Shown here one piece after another: positions 30,804 through 38,039 of a DNA stretch of 41,078 nt. The first letter of the stretch is position 1. Every line of letters begins with the position of its first letter. The stretch spans positions 1 through 41,078 of IMG/VR virus record IMGVR_UViG_3300032046_000073; one strand, written 5' to 3'. A program made the translations under genes and the position numbers. This stretch comes from a virus. The notes under the pieces were generated by a model, which worked only from the letters and a program-made list of their open reading frames with translations, had not been told where the DNA came from and ran no database searches.

Positions 30804-30995
30804 TTAAGATTTTTTGGCAGCTCGCACAAATGCACCTTTTGTGGATTTGGCAGAACTTTTGGCAGTTTTTACTTCACCTGCTATTGATGATCCGCCACCT
30901 TTTGGAAAACAAATATGGATAAATTTTCCACCACTAAGTTTTTTAGTTCTTACTCGGCCACCGCCACTAACACAAGATTCAAATTGTTGACTCAT
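30804..30995 (-). CDS. Small basic protein (63 aa)
   Basis: MSQQFESCVSGGGRVRTKKL, then GGKFIHICFPKGG, and a lysine/serine tail. Small proteins of this look (x-F-x-S-C-V-x-x-G-G-R-V-R-T) are familiar from other phage head clusters but without known function. Its AAAGGAG site lies in the 3' end of the HNH gene. It overlaps the HNH stop by 17 bp. Confidence 0.65.
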   Translation of the reverse strand: MSQQFESCVSGGGRVRTKKLSGGKFIHICFPKGGGSSIAGEVKTAKSSAKSTKGAFVRAAKKS

Positions 30996-31662
30996 ATGGC
31001 TCCTTTAAACTTTTTAAATGGATTGCTGATAATATAAATTTTGTTAAATATTTTTTGTGGTATTTTGTATGACAATATACACAAAGTGTCTTACCATTAT
31101 CTATATTATATGCTAATTCTGGATATTCCCATTTTTCTTTTATGTGATGTGCTATTAATAATCTTTTTCTTTTGCAACCACAAGCAATGCACTTATGATT
31201 ATCTCGTTGTAGTATCTTTATACTCCACTCTTTTAGTCTAACTTTATCCGTTTTTGATTCATCTGGTTTTCTCGTTGACAAATATCGGCATTTATTACTG
31301 CAATATCTTCTATTTTGTATATATCCATTTTTACCAATTATCCCATTTATTCTACTTGCCTGTATATAAAATGTATCACCGCAATACTTACAATCTATAT
31401 ATTTTCCATTTCTTTTGATACCTCTTAACTTATCTCCCCTATTCTTTGCAGCCTTCAATAATTTATCTGTTATCTTATGTGGTTTTCTTAATTTCTGTCT
31501 CCACAATGCATCATATTTAACATATTGCGATGGATTTGAATATTTGGTGGAACATTTTCTTGAACAAAATGTCTTTCTTGTAATATCACGTCTTATTTTT
31601 AATTGAATTTCTTTTCCACATTGAAGGCATTTCTTTTTTCCCAAATTTAGTTTATTTCTCAT
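30979..31662 (-). CDS. HNH endonuclease with zinc fingers, leaderless
   Basis: 227 residues. Three or more Cys clusters (KKCLQCGKEIQLKIRRD, DCKYCGDTFYI, RRYCSNKCRYL) precede an HNH core: KCIACGCKRKRLLIAHHIKE, then ELAYNIDNGKTLCVYCHTKY. A free-standing homing-type enzyme between portal and the capsid block. Its ATG is 6 nt after a TACAAT box, so no leader or ribosome site is used. The TGA of its -35 box is the stop codon of portal. Confidence 0.85.
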   Translation of the reverse strand: MRNKLNLGKKKCLQCGKEIQLKIRRDITRKTFCSRKCSTKYSNPSQYVKYDALWRQKLRKPHKITDKLLKAAKNRGDKLRGIKRNGKYIDCKYCGDTFYIQASRINGIIGKNGYIQNRRYCSNKCRYLSTRKPDESKTDKVRLKEWSIKILQRDNHKCIACGCKRKRLLIAHHIKEKWEYPELAYNIDNGKTLCVYCHTKYHKKYLTKFILSAIHLKSLKEPYESTI

Positions 31663-31668
31663 ACCATT

Positions 31669-31697
31669 ATTGTATGCCTACAGTGTTTGAAAGTCAA
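31669..31697 (-). promoter_or_regulatory. Leaderless promoter of the HNH gene after portal
   Basis: TTGACT (31697-31692), 17-bp spacer, TACAAT (31674-31669), 6 nt, ATG (31662). Same spacing as 10754 and 34711. It overlaps the last codons of portal. Confidence 0.85.
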
Positions 31698-33703
31698 ACT
31701 CCTTCTATATTTAATCCTTGACTTTTTTCTTCCCCCTTAATGTGTTCAAAAACCGCTTTCATTAAGTGTTCATTCTCTTGGACTTCCTCCGACTGACTCC
31801 AAGCAATGTGAATAGCCGTATGTTCTTTAGGAGCGTTCGGAGTTGGAGGGATTATTTTACCCGTTAACATTGCTTTATTCTCGTCATCCGCAAGTTTAGT
31901 CCACGAATCTCGTTGTGGCTCTTGTGGGGCTACTGGTTGACCTTCGGGTGGCATTCCACCTTCTGCCGGCATACCACCTTGCCCTGGCATAGGTTGGCCT
32001 GGCATACCTGTTCTCTTAACATTCTCAAGCATTGCCCCATTAAATTGCGATTGAGTGGATTCCTTAATCGCCTCATCCACATCGCCAAACTCGATAGCTT
32101 TGAGATATGTAGATGGGGCGATGACTTTTTGCTCTAACATTTTATCAAGTCGGGCGATCCTACCCTCTCTGGTGTAGGCCAAACCAGAACCGATAATCAC
32201 TTTGACTTGATTTTGATTACCGATCACATAAGTATCTTCAGGCAGTTGCTCTTTAGGTTTAACCCCCACCTGTCCCTTAATTTTAAAAGAAGAAGGTTTG
32301 CCATCTTGACCAGTAGTTTTGATTTGACGAGCGACTATTACTTTATTTGCTATAAGCTCCAAGATACCCTCTCCAAGTTGGGCCAAAGCCATCTCTAAAT
32401 TATCTTTCATATCTTGGAGGTTGTTAGCTGTTTGAGATTTGAGAGATTCAAGGGCTACCCCTGCCGTTACGCCTTGTGGGGCATTTCCGACAAAAGCGTC
32501 AACCACCCCTGAAATATACTTAAGATAATCTATCAACCGTGCTACTTGAGCGTGAATATCTGGCGAAAGCCCCGGGTGAGTCATTTCTTTGACTTCACTG
32601 CCGGCGTTATGTTCTATAATCTCAGCTGTTTCATTGGTAATCTTAGATACTCCAGCATCTTTATCGGCGATAAGTCTTCCTCGATTAACGAGATTATTGT
32701 ATTCGAGAATTTGAGATTCTAATCTATTAAGAGCTTTGTTGATTGGGACTAAATTCTTGATATATCCCTCGCCTCCAATATCATTTGGATTATCATCGGA
32801 AGGTATTGGAATAAGATTATACTTGTCATACTCCGTTTGTTCATTTCTTAGTAAGTGTCCGTCGATCCAAGAGGCAATCCAAACTTGTGTTTCGTCCTTA
32901 ACTTTCTTTTTATACCAAGTCTCGTGTAGAATCTTGGTTTTTAGTTCTTTATTGGAAGCAAAGTTATCGGCATACTGGTTTTTAATGATAATCTGTTTAA
33001 ACTCCGAAGCCGCCCGCACCGTATCGCCCGAGATATTATCTTTATCCTCCTCTTTATCAAACTTATAATTCGGATTGTTGATTATATTTTGGATGGGTTT
33101 AGAGATGACAATATCTACATAGCGACAGTTTTGAATATCGCCTGTCTCCATCCCCGCCGGGTCTAAATAAACATCAAACGGGTCTCTAACCCACACATCC
33201 ACTTCCCCTTTTTGATTATCCAATCCTACCCCCTCATCATCCCAGCCATACTGGAAATATCCTAACCCCTTTTGGATTACATGATTAGCCGCCTGTTTAA
33301 TCTTTTTAGGCATCTCAAGATAATCGTAATAGTTGTCTAATGTTTCGGCCGACTTACGATTATTGTTTATCTCATCTTCAGTTGTGGAGTTCGCCCCTAC
33401 TTCCCACTTAGGCCGGTAAGAAGTCGCAAAGTTTCTGATCGCCCGCACTATTGGATAAATATAGTTAACCGTTAATCTAATCTGGCCTTTTGGCCGGGGC
33501 GGAGTAACAATCTGATTAGTTCGTTTATTGAATAAAATATAGTGATTACCACGATAATAGTTATCATAAGTATACCATTCCCAGTCCTTCTGCTGGCGAT
33601 TCTTCTTAGCCGCTTCAAACCACGATCCAAGAACCCCCAAAAACTCGGTGTCATCGCCAGTTAGAGCTTCGTCGGTTGCGTCTATACCCTTATACTCACT
33701 CAT
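31694..33703 (-). CDS. Portal protein (P22-like)
   Basis: 669 residues. WEWYTYDNYYRGNHYILFNK, then GQIRLTVNYIYPIVRAIRNF and TSYRPKWEVGANSTTED are hallmarks of P22-type portals; the core continues VDVWVRDPFDVYLDPAGMET and a stem region NRLESQILEYNNLVNRGRLI. A Pro/Gly/Met-rich segment (about 575-610) precedes the C-terminus. It forms the dodecameric DNA channel and docks terminase. The start overlaps the stop of the gene at 33700. Confidence 0.9.
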   Translation of the reverse strand: MSEYKGIDATDEALTGDDTEFLGVLGSWFEAAKKNRQQKDWEWYTYDNYYRGNHYILFNKRTNQIVTPPRPKGQIRLTVNYIYPIVRAIRNFATSYRPKWEVGANSTTEDEINNNRKSAETLDNYYDYLEMPKKIKQAANHVIQKGLGYFQYGWDDEGVGLDNQKGEVDVWVRDPFDVYLDPAGMETGDIQNCRYVDIVISKPIQNIINNPNYKFDKEEDKDNISGDTVRAASEFKQIIIKNQYADNFASNKELKTKILHETWYKKKVKDETQVWIASWIDGHLLRNEQTEYDKYNLIPIPSDDNPNDIGGEGYIKNLVPINKALNRLESQILEYNNLVNRGRLIADKDAGVSKITNETAEIIEHNAGSEVKEMTHPGLSPDIHAQVARLIDYLKYISGVVDAFVGNAPQGVTAGVALESLKSQTANNLQDMKDNLEMALAQLGEGILELIANKVIVARQIKTTGQDGKPSSFKIKGQVGVKPKEQLPEDTYVIGNQNQVKVIIGSGLAYTREGRIARLDKMLEQKVIAPSTYLKAIEFGDVDEAIKESTQSQFNGAMLENVKRTGMPGQPMPGQGGMPAEGGMPPEGQPVAPQEPQRDSWTKLADDENKAMLTGKIIPPTPNAPKEHTAIHIAWSQSEEVQENEHLMKAVFEHIKGEEKSQGLNIEGV

Positions 33704-33936
33704 GGTTTATTTATCCCTTTCAAAACATCTGTGACATTAACACTCTCCAAGTCAACCAACTCATCTTCTTCTTTAGGAGGATTAACTTTCGCTTTTCGCT
33801 CTATATTTTTCATTTGAGCATACTCTTGAGGAGTTTTAGATAATGCTTTGAGTTCTAAATCTTTAATGTGTTCGTTCGTCATCCACTCACGATAACCAAT
33901 AAAGAGAAGAAAGGCGATGATAATTACTAATTCCAT
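33700..33936 (-). CDS. Small membrane-anchored protein (78 aa)
   Basis: AAAGGAG before ATG 33936. One N-terminal membrane helix (ELVIIIAFLLFIGYREW) then a charged soluble tail (KDLELKALSKTPQEYAQMKN). Coupled to portal by an ATGA overlap. Small proteins like this are often found directly before portal; role unknown. Confidence 0.7.
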   Translation of the reverse strand: MELVIIIAFLLFIGYREWMTNEHIKDLELKALSKTPQEYAQMKNIERKAKVNPPKEEDELVDLESVNVTDVLKGINKP

Positions 33937-33945
33937 ATTCTCCTT

Positions 33946-34016
33946 TACAAAAAGCCCGCATTGGTTATGCGGGTTCTTCCCTACAAAATTATTTAAATCT
34001 AATTTTCTATATTATA
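33946..34016 (-). promoter_or_regulatory. Extended -10 promoter and leader hairpin before portal unit (module A)
   Basis: AATGTGGTATAATATAG (TATAAT at 34016-34011), about 30 nt later mini-hairpin GGG-AAGAA-CCC (33981-33971) overlapping CCCGCAT/ATGCGGG (33973-33967 with 33961-33955), then CTTTTT. The ATG of the gene at 33936 follows. It is between terminase and portal. Confidence 0.75.
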
Positions 34017-34022
34017 CCACAT

Positions 34023-36053
34023 TCAAATAGAAATACCATCATCATATTTATCTTCTTGGCTGGCGTGTTTTTGAATCTGAACTAAAATCCTTTCTTGTGG
34101 CGTTAAAACCTTTTCTGTCTCCCAATCTTTTGGTCTTAATGATTCCATCCCATATCTAATTGAATTATGCACTAAAATATCGTTTGCAAAGTATTCGTTG
34201 CAGTCTTCAACAGTAATATCATAAACAGTATATTTATCTTTTAACCCTTGCTTTGTTACTACACTTTCGAGAACAGTATGTGGTATTTTCGTATTTATTT
34301 GATATAAATTGTTTGCTACAAAGTGGACATTTTTTCTCGACAAAATCAAGTTTATTACTTCTTCGCCATTGACTCTTGCATCTGTTGGAGCAAAATCTAT
34401 CCTTTTCTCTAAGGGTATAACACGGGAATGTTCTCCCACAACTATCGCATTGTTTATTAACTGGTTTTCGCTCTTTCCAATGATTTTTGCCGTGAATTCT
34501 TTTATCAATGAGTTCAAGATTTTTAATTCTATTATCAAGTTTATTCCCATTTTTATGATGAACATAAAACCCATTAGGAATTTTTCCAAAATTATCTTCC
34601 CATATTTGGCGATGTAAAAAATTAGTCCCATTATAGAAATAATATTTTCCCTTGCTGGGATATATAAAATATTTTCTTCCTTTGTGTTCTCTTGTTCTTT
34701 CCATACTTCAAGTATATCACCATATCTAATATCTGTCAAGCATTGCCAACCACGATTTTTAGTCCACACCTGATGTTTGGGTGTGCCAATCAATTTTCTA
34801 CCACTTGATAAAGATATTTTTATAACATTAGCATTCTTTTTAACCAACCAAGAATCTTTTACCTTTTTAAGTCCTTTTCTTGTGTAAACCAAATCTCCTA
34901 TCTTAATATCTTTAACTAACCTATCACCATCAATGGTTTTAACTAAAGTATCACCCGTGAGACAATCCATCGGGTTTGACCATTCGTGAATTGTATCATC
35001 AGGAACATTAATTACTTTGCCATTAATATCAGTTTTAAATAGATAATTTCTATATGCCTTGATTGTTTTGACACTATTTTTTGTGATTGATATTCTTTGA
35101 GATTGGACAAAATCTATTCCCCGACTCACTGAACCTTGACCTTTAACAGAACCGATAATGTTAATTCCATAACTTCTAATCTCATCGATTGACTTCGGCT
35201 CGGCGCTATCAGCAATCACAAGAGCTTTATCTAAATTATTTAAAGTATCGGCAATAACTTTATTAGAAATACCCTTTTGATATAGTTTCTCATCGATAAT
35301 ATATCCCCCATTATAATAATAAATTGCCTCGATTACCGCCGGGTCGATTGAATAACCGAAATCCAGTCCATAGCGTTCCAATCTTGCCTCGTGAGGCACT
35401 TCATCAATAATCCGCCAACCCTTGTAAATTCTGCCCTCAAGCTCGCCTAACTGCCCCAAACCATAAACCTGCCACCAGTTCTTATTGTTGCGCCTTGACT
35501 CAATCGACTGGATGATATTTGGATCAAGCCCCTCATTGTCAAGATAGGTAAGAGTTAAAAAATCAATATCATTATTCGGCATAACTTCGGTATACATCCA
35601 ATATTCGTGAGTTGGATTACTGTCTACCCAGATAATTTTTTTAGTTCTAACCTCTAAATGAGTATAAACATCAAAAGGAATATTATTACCCTCATTTATA
35701 AACAAAACATCCCTTCTTGGGCCACGAACTTTCGCTGGTTGATCTGCCGAAAAAAATTCTAATTTAGATCCGCCCTTAAATGTGTAAATAAAATCAGTTT
35801 TGTTCCAATTATTATCCTGAAAATAGCCGTGAGCGGTCATTATATTAACAAAATCGCGAATTGCCCCCTTTTTTAGATGCGGAAGTGTTTCCGAAACAAC
35901 ACTTACCATTTCTTGTTTTAAACTTTGGCAATAATCTATCAACCACATCAGTATAGATATAGTTTTACTTGCTCCTGTGCCACCATTCACAAATCTAATA
36001 CGCTTTTTTAACTTTATTATTTTTTTTAATGCGGTGGTTTCTCTAAATATCAT
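34023..36053 (-). CDS. terL: Terminase large subunit containing an intein
   Basis: 676 residues as translated. ATPase: Walker A-type FVNGGTGASKTISIL (about 21-35) and Walker B DVLFINEG (115-122). Nuclease: GLDFGYSIDPAV (Asp231), ALVIADSAEPKSID (Asp282) and, after splicing, NPMD/SIRYGMESLR, the third metal-site motif. Residues 364-630 are an intein; the mature protein is 409 residues. It packages DNA by ATP-driven translocation and cuts the concatemer. ATG overlaps the stop of the HNH gene at 36050. Inside the intein another gene is encoded in a different frame (34234-34704). Confidence 0.92.
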   Translation of the reverse strand: MIFRETTALKKIIKLKKRIRFVNGGTGASKTISILMWLIDYCQSLKQEMVSVVSETLPHLKKGAIRDFVNIMTAHGYFQDNNWNKTDFIYTFKGGSKLEFFSADQPAKVRGPRRDVLFINEGNNIPFDVYTHLEVRTKKIIWVDSNPTHEYWMYTEVMPNNDIDFLTLTYLDNEGLDPNIIQSIESRRNNKNWWQVYGLGQLGELEGRIYKGWRIIDEVPHEARLERYGLDFGYSIDPAVIEAIYYYNGGYIIDEKLYQKGISNKVIADTLNNLDKALVIADSAEPKSIDEIRSYGINIIGSVKGQGSVSRGIDFVQSQRISITKNSVKTIKAYRNYLFKTDINGKVINVPDDTIHEWSNPMDCLTGDTLVKTIDGDRLVKDIKIGDLVYTRKGLKKVKDSWLVKKNANVIKISLSSGRKLIGTPKHQVWTKNRGWQCLTDIRYGDILEVWKEQENTKEENILYIPARENIISIMGLIFYIAKYGKIILEKFLMGFMFIIKMGINLIIELKILNSLIKEFTAKIIGKSENQLINNAIVVGEHSRVIPLEKRIDFAPTDARVNGEEVINLILSRKNVHFVANNLYQINTKIPHTVLESVVTKQGLKDKYTVYDITVEDCNEYFANDILVHNSIRYGMESLRPKDWETEKVLTPQERILVQIQKHASQEDKYDDGISI
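34234..34704 (-). CDS. HNH homing endonuclease nested in the intein, different frame
   Basis: 156 residues: HRQIWEDNFGKIPNGFYVHH, then KNGNKLDNRIKNLELIDKRI form the HNH core; two zinc ribbons follow (QCDSCGRTFPCYTLREKDRF with CSNRC, and KKCPLCSKQFISNKYE with CSRKC). It runs -1 relative to the intein, starts at ATG 34704 right after an in-frame TGA, and stops at 34234 at the beginning of block F. It thus occupies exactly the endonuclease slot of the intein. It has its own perfect promoter 6 nt upstream and should be leaderless. Confidence 0.88.
   Translation of the reverse strand: MERTREHKGRKYFIYPSKGKYYFYNGTNFLHRQIWEDNFGKIPNGFYVHHKNGNKLDNRIKNLELIDKRIHGKNHWKERKPVNKQCDSCGRTFPCYTLREKDRFCSNRCKSQWRRSNKLDFVEKKCPLCSKQFISNKYENTTYCSRKCSNKARVKR
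34711..34739 (-). promoter_or_regulatory. Promoter inside intein block B for the nested HNH gene
   Basis: TTGACA (34739-34734), 17 bp, TATACT (34716-34711), 6 nt, ATG (34704). In the intein frame the same bases encode L-T in QCLTDIRYGDILE, so the promoter is embedded in conserved intein coding sequence. Confidence 0.9.
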
Positions 36054-36439
36054 TGTTGTAAATATTCTATCGCTTTATTTAATAATTTAGGATTGTCTTT
36101 AAAACTACCGAGACCCCAATTACAGCACTGACATAAAAGACCTCTTATTTTGTCGGTCTTATGACAATGATCAATTGATAACTTCTTGCCATTTTCAGGA
36201 TTACCACATATTGCACATAGTCCATTTTGTTTTTTGTAGAGTTGATTATATTCATCAAGAGAAATACCAAACTTCTTTTTTAACCTCATGTCCGTAAATT
36301 TATCAAATGTCTCTATATAATATTTCCTTCTCTTATTAATGTTAATCTTTCTGTAATCTCGACTATAAGCAATTTTTTTATCTTTATGATCAAGATAATA
36401 TTGACGATAATATTCGGCATTATATTTCTTTTTTTGCAT
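36050..36439 (-). CDS. Endonuclease VII-like HNH protein between terminase genes
   Basis: 129 residues from ATG 36439 (GGAGG, 6-7 nt upstream; a GTG at 36445 is less likely). The N-terminal half is basic and Tyr-rich (KKKYNAEYYRQYYLDHKDKK). The C-terminal half matches recombination endonuclease VII-type proteins: YNQLYKKQNGLCAICGNPEN, KLSIDHCHKTDKIRGLLCQC, CNWGLGSFKDNP. It may resolve branched DNA before packaging or act as a free-standing homing enzyme; the place between small and large terminase, like other HNH genes here, fits either. Confidence 0.85.
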   Translation of the reverse strand: MQKKKYNAEYYRQYYLDHKDKKIAYSRDYRKININKRRKYYIETFDKFTDMRLKKKFGISLDEYNQLYKKQNGLCAICGNPENGKKLSIDHCHKTDKIRGLLCQCCNWGLGSFKDNPKLLNKAIEYLQQ

Positions 36440-36782
36440 CTCCACCCTCCGATTCTTTCACTTCTATTCTCTTAACACTTACCCCTCCTAATATTGGAAT
36501 AATTATTGCATTATCTATCGGTATATTGGGAGCAGAACCTTGAGGCATACCATCAATCATCTTCCATAAAAGCTCTTTCATTCGGGGATTATGTAAATAA
36601 TAATCAGCAATATCATTAGCCATCTTTGGATCTGCTTCCAATTTCGCAATAATTATATTTTTAAAATTAGTGAAAGTATGAACGCTACCTTTTTTCTTTC
36701 CTCCAATATTGGGATGACCCTTTACAAATCTTCCGGTTCTATCCCTTACCATTATTCCCCCAGTATTTATTGGTTCATTCAC
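36420..36782 (-). CDS. Probable terminase small subunit
   Basis: 120 residues from GTG 36782 (GGAG 7 nt upstream); ATG 36752 is an alternative. RDRTGRFVKGHPNIGGKKKG resembles the basic N-terminus of many small terminases and DUF5681-type proteins; TFTNFKNIIIAKLEADPKMA, LHNPRMKELLWKMIDGMPQG continues in the same way. Position directly before the large subunit supports the call. It would recognise the packaging site. Confidence 0.65.
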   Translation of the reverse strand: MNEPINTGGIMVRDRTGRFVKGHPNIGGKKKGSVHTFTNFKNIIIAKLEADPKMANDIADYYLHNPRMKELLWKMIDGMPQGSAPNIPIDNAIIIPILGGVSVKRIEVKESEGGDAKKEI

Positions 36783-36930
36783 TTTTAATCTCCAATTCTA
36801 AATTTTTGCCTACTAACTCCCTCAACCGATCTAAACTGACATTATATATCTCAAAAGTAACTTCCGCTCCAGTAGAAGTAGGTTTGATTTTAGGATAGTC
36901 CGTTGTTGTAAAACTAATTATTGCTTTCAT
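36775..36930 (-). CDS. Small hypothetical protein (51 aa)
   Basis: MKAIISFTTTDYPKIKPTST, then GAEVTFEIYNVSLDRLREL and VGKNLELEIKSE: a compact beta-alpha protein. Its start follows the GGG-AAGAA-CCC element at 36968-36958. It overlaps the small terminase start. Unknown function. Confidence 0.65.
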   Translation of the reverse strand: MKAIISFTTTDYPKIKPTSTGAEVTFEIYNVSLDRLRELVGKNLELEIKSE

Positions 36931-36957
36931 TAAAGAACCTAAAGAATTATTATTTCT

Positions 36958-36968
36958 GGGTTCTTCCC
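36958..36968 (-). promoter_or_regulatory. GGG-AAGAA-CCC mini-hairpin (module D)
   Basis: Same 11-nt element as in modules A and B, followed by a weak stem (AACC-AGAA with TTCT-GGTT) but no T run and no adjacent -10 box; a TATAAT at about 37075 inside the upstream gene might serve it. Confidence 0.45.
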
Positions 36969-36992
36969 TTTAAGTTTTTTCTACGCCTTCTT

Positions 36993-37172
36993 CTAGTCTT
37001 CTCTCGCCTCATCGTTCTCACTCTTTCTCGACTCAAGCGGGACAACCACGATACTTTGGCGTATATCCATTATACAACCATACTTTACCAAAATCTGATT
37101 TATCTCTTCATTTACTTTTTCGCTTCGCTCTTTGGGATTTAATTCGCCGCTTAACTTTTTAAAAATACTCAT
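36993..37172 (-). CDS. Small hypothetical protein (59 aa)
   Basis: MSIFKKLSGELNPKERSEKV, NEEINQILVKYGCIMDIRQS, ending ESRKSENDEARED and a TAG stop. Start overlaps the preceding stop (ATGA). No family recognised. It is one of seven small overlapping genes between groEL and terminase. Confidence 0.6.
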   Translation of the reverse strand: MSIFKKLSGELNPKERSEKVNEEINQILVKYGCIMDIRQSIVVVPLESRKSENDEARED

Positions 37173-37363
37173 TTATACTCCTTAATAGTTATATTCGGTC
37201 TTATTTTTAATTCATATCTCTTCGGTAAAATCCTTCTTTGCCTAAAAAATTGTTTATCAAGATATTTTTTAGCATTTAACGATAATCTTTCAAAACTTTT
37301 CTCGTATTTTTTATAGAGCATCGGCGTGATTAGGTCTGGTATTGTGCCAAAAGACTTACTCAT
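37169..37363 (-). CDS. Small hypothetical protein (64 aa)
   Basis: Start at ATG 37363 behind GGAGGA; the frame is open upstream but that stretch is the coding end of the membrane gene at 37360. MSKSFGTIPDLITPMLYKKY, basic and helical, ending RPNITIKEYK. Unknown function. Confidence 0.65.
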   Translation of the reverse strand: MSKSFGTIPDLITPMLYKKYEKSFERLSLNAKKYLDKQFFRQRRILPKRYELKIRPNITIKEYK

Positions 37364-37455
37364 TTTAACTCCTCCATAAAAATATATATTATTATTAAAA
37401 CCAATCCAGTTAGCCCTAATACAAAAAACCAACAGTCTTTAAAAGTTTTAATCAT
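37360..37455 (-). CDS. Tiny membrane protein (31 aa)
   Basis: MIKTFKDCWFFVLGLTGLVL then IIIYIFMEELK: one membrane helix with short charged ends. It overlaps both neighbours by 3-4 bp, which is the main support that it is translated. Confidence 0.55.
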   Translation of the reverse strand: MIKTFKDCWFFVLGLTGLVLIIIYIFMEELK

Positions 37456-37631
37456 TTCATTCTCGTATCTTCGTCAAGTTTGATGGTCATCACACCTTTC
37501 TCAATCACCACTGGCTTACCATTTCGTAATTTGATTGTAATCTCACCGAACTTTATCGCCCTAATCATATCAATTAACTTTATATCTTCGGGGAATAATT
37601 GCTCCCAGCAAGTAATTCTTACATCAATCAT
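37452..37631 (-). CDS. DUF2292-like small protein (59 aa)
   Basis: MIDVRITCWEQLFPEDIKLI, then MIRAIKFGEITIKLRNGKPV and VIEKGVMTIKL. The block I-R-x-I-x-F-G-x-I-T-I-x-(L/V)-x-x-G-x-x-V-x-I-E-K is the pattern of the small DUF2292 family. Role unknown. It overlaps the tiny membrane gene. Confidence 0.6.
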   Translation of the reverse strand: MIDVRITCWEQLFPEDIKLIDMIRAIKFGEITIKLRNGKPVVIEKGVMTIKLDEDTRMK

Positions 37632-37642
37632 CTATCCCTCCT

Positions 37643-37909
37643 TTATTTCTGTAAAACAATATAAACTTTTTTATTTTTATTACTTTCCTCTTTATCTAAA
37701 TATATTTTAGCTTCTCCGTTAATAATATCTCGTAATACTTCCGATACACTCTGTTTTAATGCCACGAATTCATAGTCAAGTAATTCTAATAATTCTCCCT
37801 CTGGTTTATCCAATATTGCTATTTTAATAGATATTTGCATTGGGATGACAATTTCATCATCATTTGAAGCTTGGTTTATTTGTCGCATTAACAAAGTTTT
37901 ACTTTTCAT
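37643..37909 (-). CDS. Hypothetical protein (88 aa)
   Basis: MKSKTLLMRQINQASNDDEI, then VIPMQISIKIAILDKPEGEL and VSEVLRDIINGEAKIYLD, ending in a basic segment and VYIVLQK. It overlaps the 43-aa gene upstream (ATGA). No family recognised. Confidence 0.6.
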   Translation of the reverse strand: MKSKTLLMRQINQASNDDEIVIPMQISIKIAILDKPEGELLELLDYEFVALKQSVSEVLRDIINGEAKIYLDKEESNKNKKVYIVLQK

Positions 37910-38037
37910 TCTACCCTCAACTTTTCCTTAATATATTCCTCTTTAAGATATTCGTAAAAATTTTCTAAATTAAATTTACCACCATTTTCTTTTATATATC
38001 TATCAAAATTTACCAAATCCTTCAAAGTAATTTCCAT
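37906..38037 (-). CDS. Small hypothetical protein (43 aa)
   Basis: GAGGT precedes ATG 38037, directly after the groEL stop. MEITLKDLVNFDRYIKENGG, KFNLENFYEYLKEEYIKEKL. Helical and charged. Coupled to groEL and to the next gene. Confidence 0.6.
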   Translation of the reverse strand: MEITLKDLVNFDRYIKENGGKFNLENFYEYLKEEYIKEKLRVE

Positions 38038-38039
38038 AT

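Larger units (their letters stand above)
34164..34964 (-). mobile_element. Intein in the terminase nuclease motif
   Basis: Cys364 to Asn630 (267 residues). Block A CLTGDTLVKTIDGDRLVKDI, block B RKLIGTPKHQVWTKNRGW with the T-x-x-H type motif, block F YTVYDITVEDCNEYF, block G ANDILVHN followed by Ser631 as the +1 residue. All splicing residues (Cys1, block B His, His-Asn, Ser+1) are present, so splicing is expected. It interrupts the conserved D/S-x-R-Y nuclease site. The usual in-frame endonuclease domain between blocks B and F is replaced by a stretch that is read in another frame as an HNH gene. Confidence 0.92.

Noticed and set aside
34309-34617. Plus-strand ORF opposite the intein
   Set aside because: Shadow of the HNH/intein coding region without start signals.
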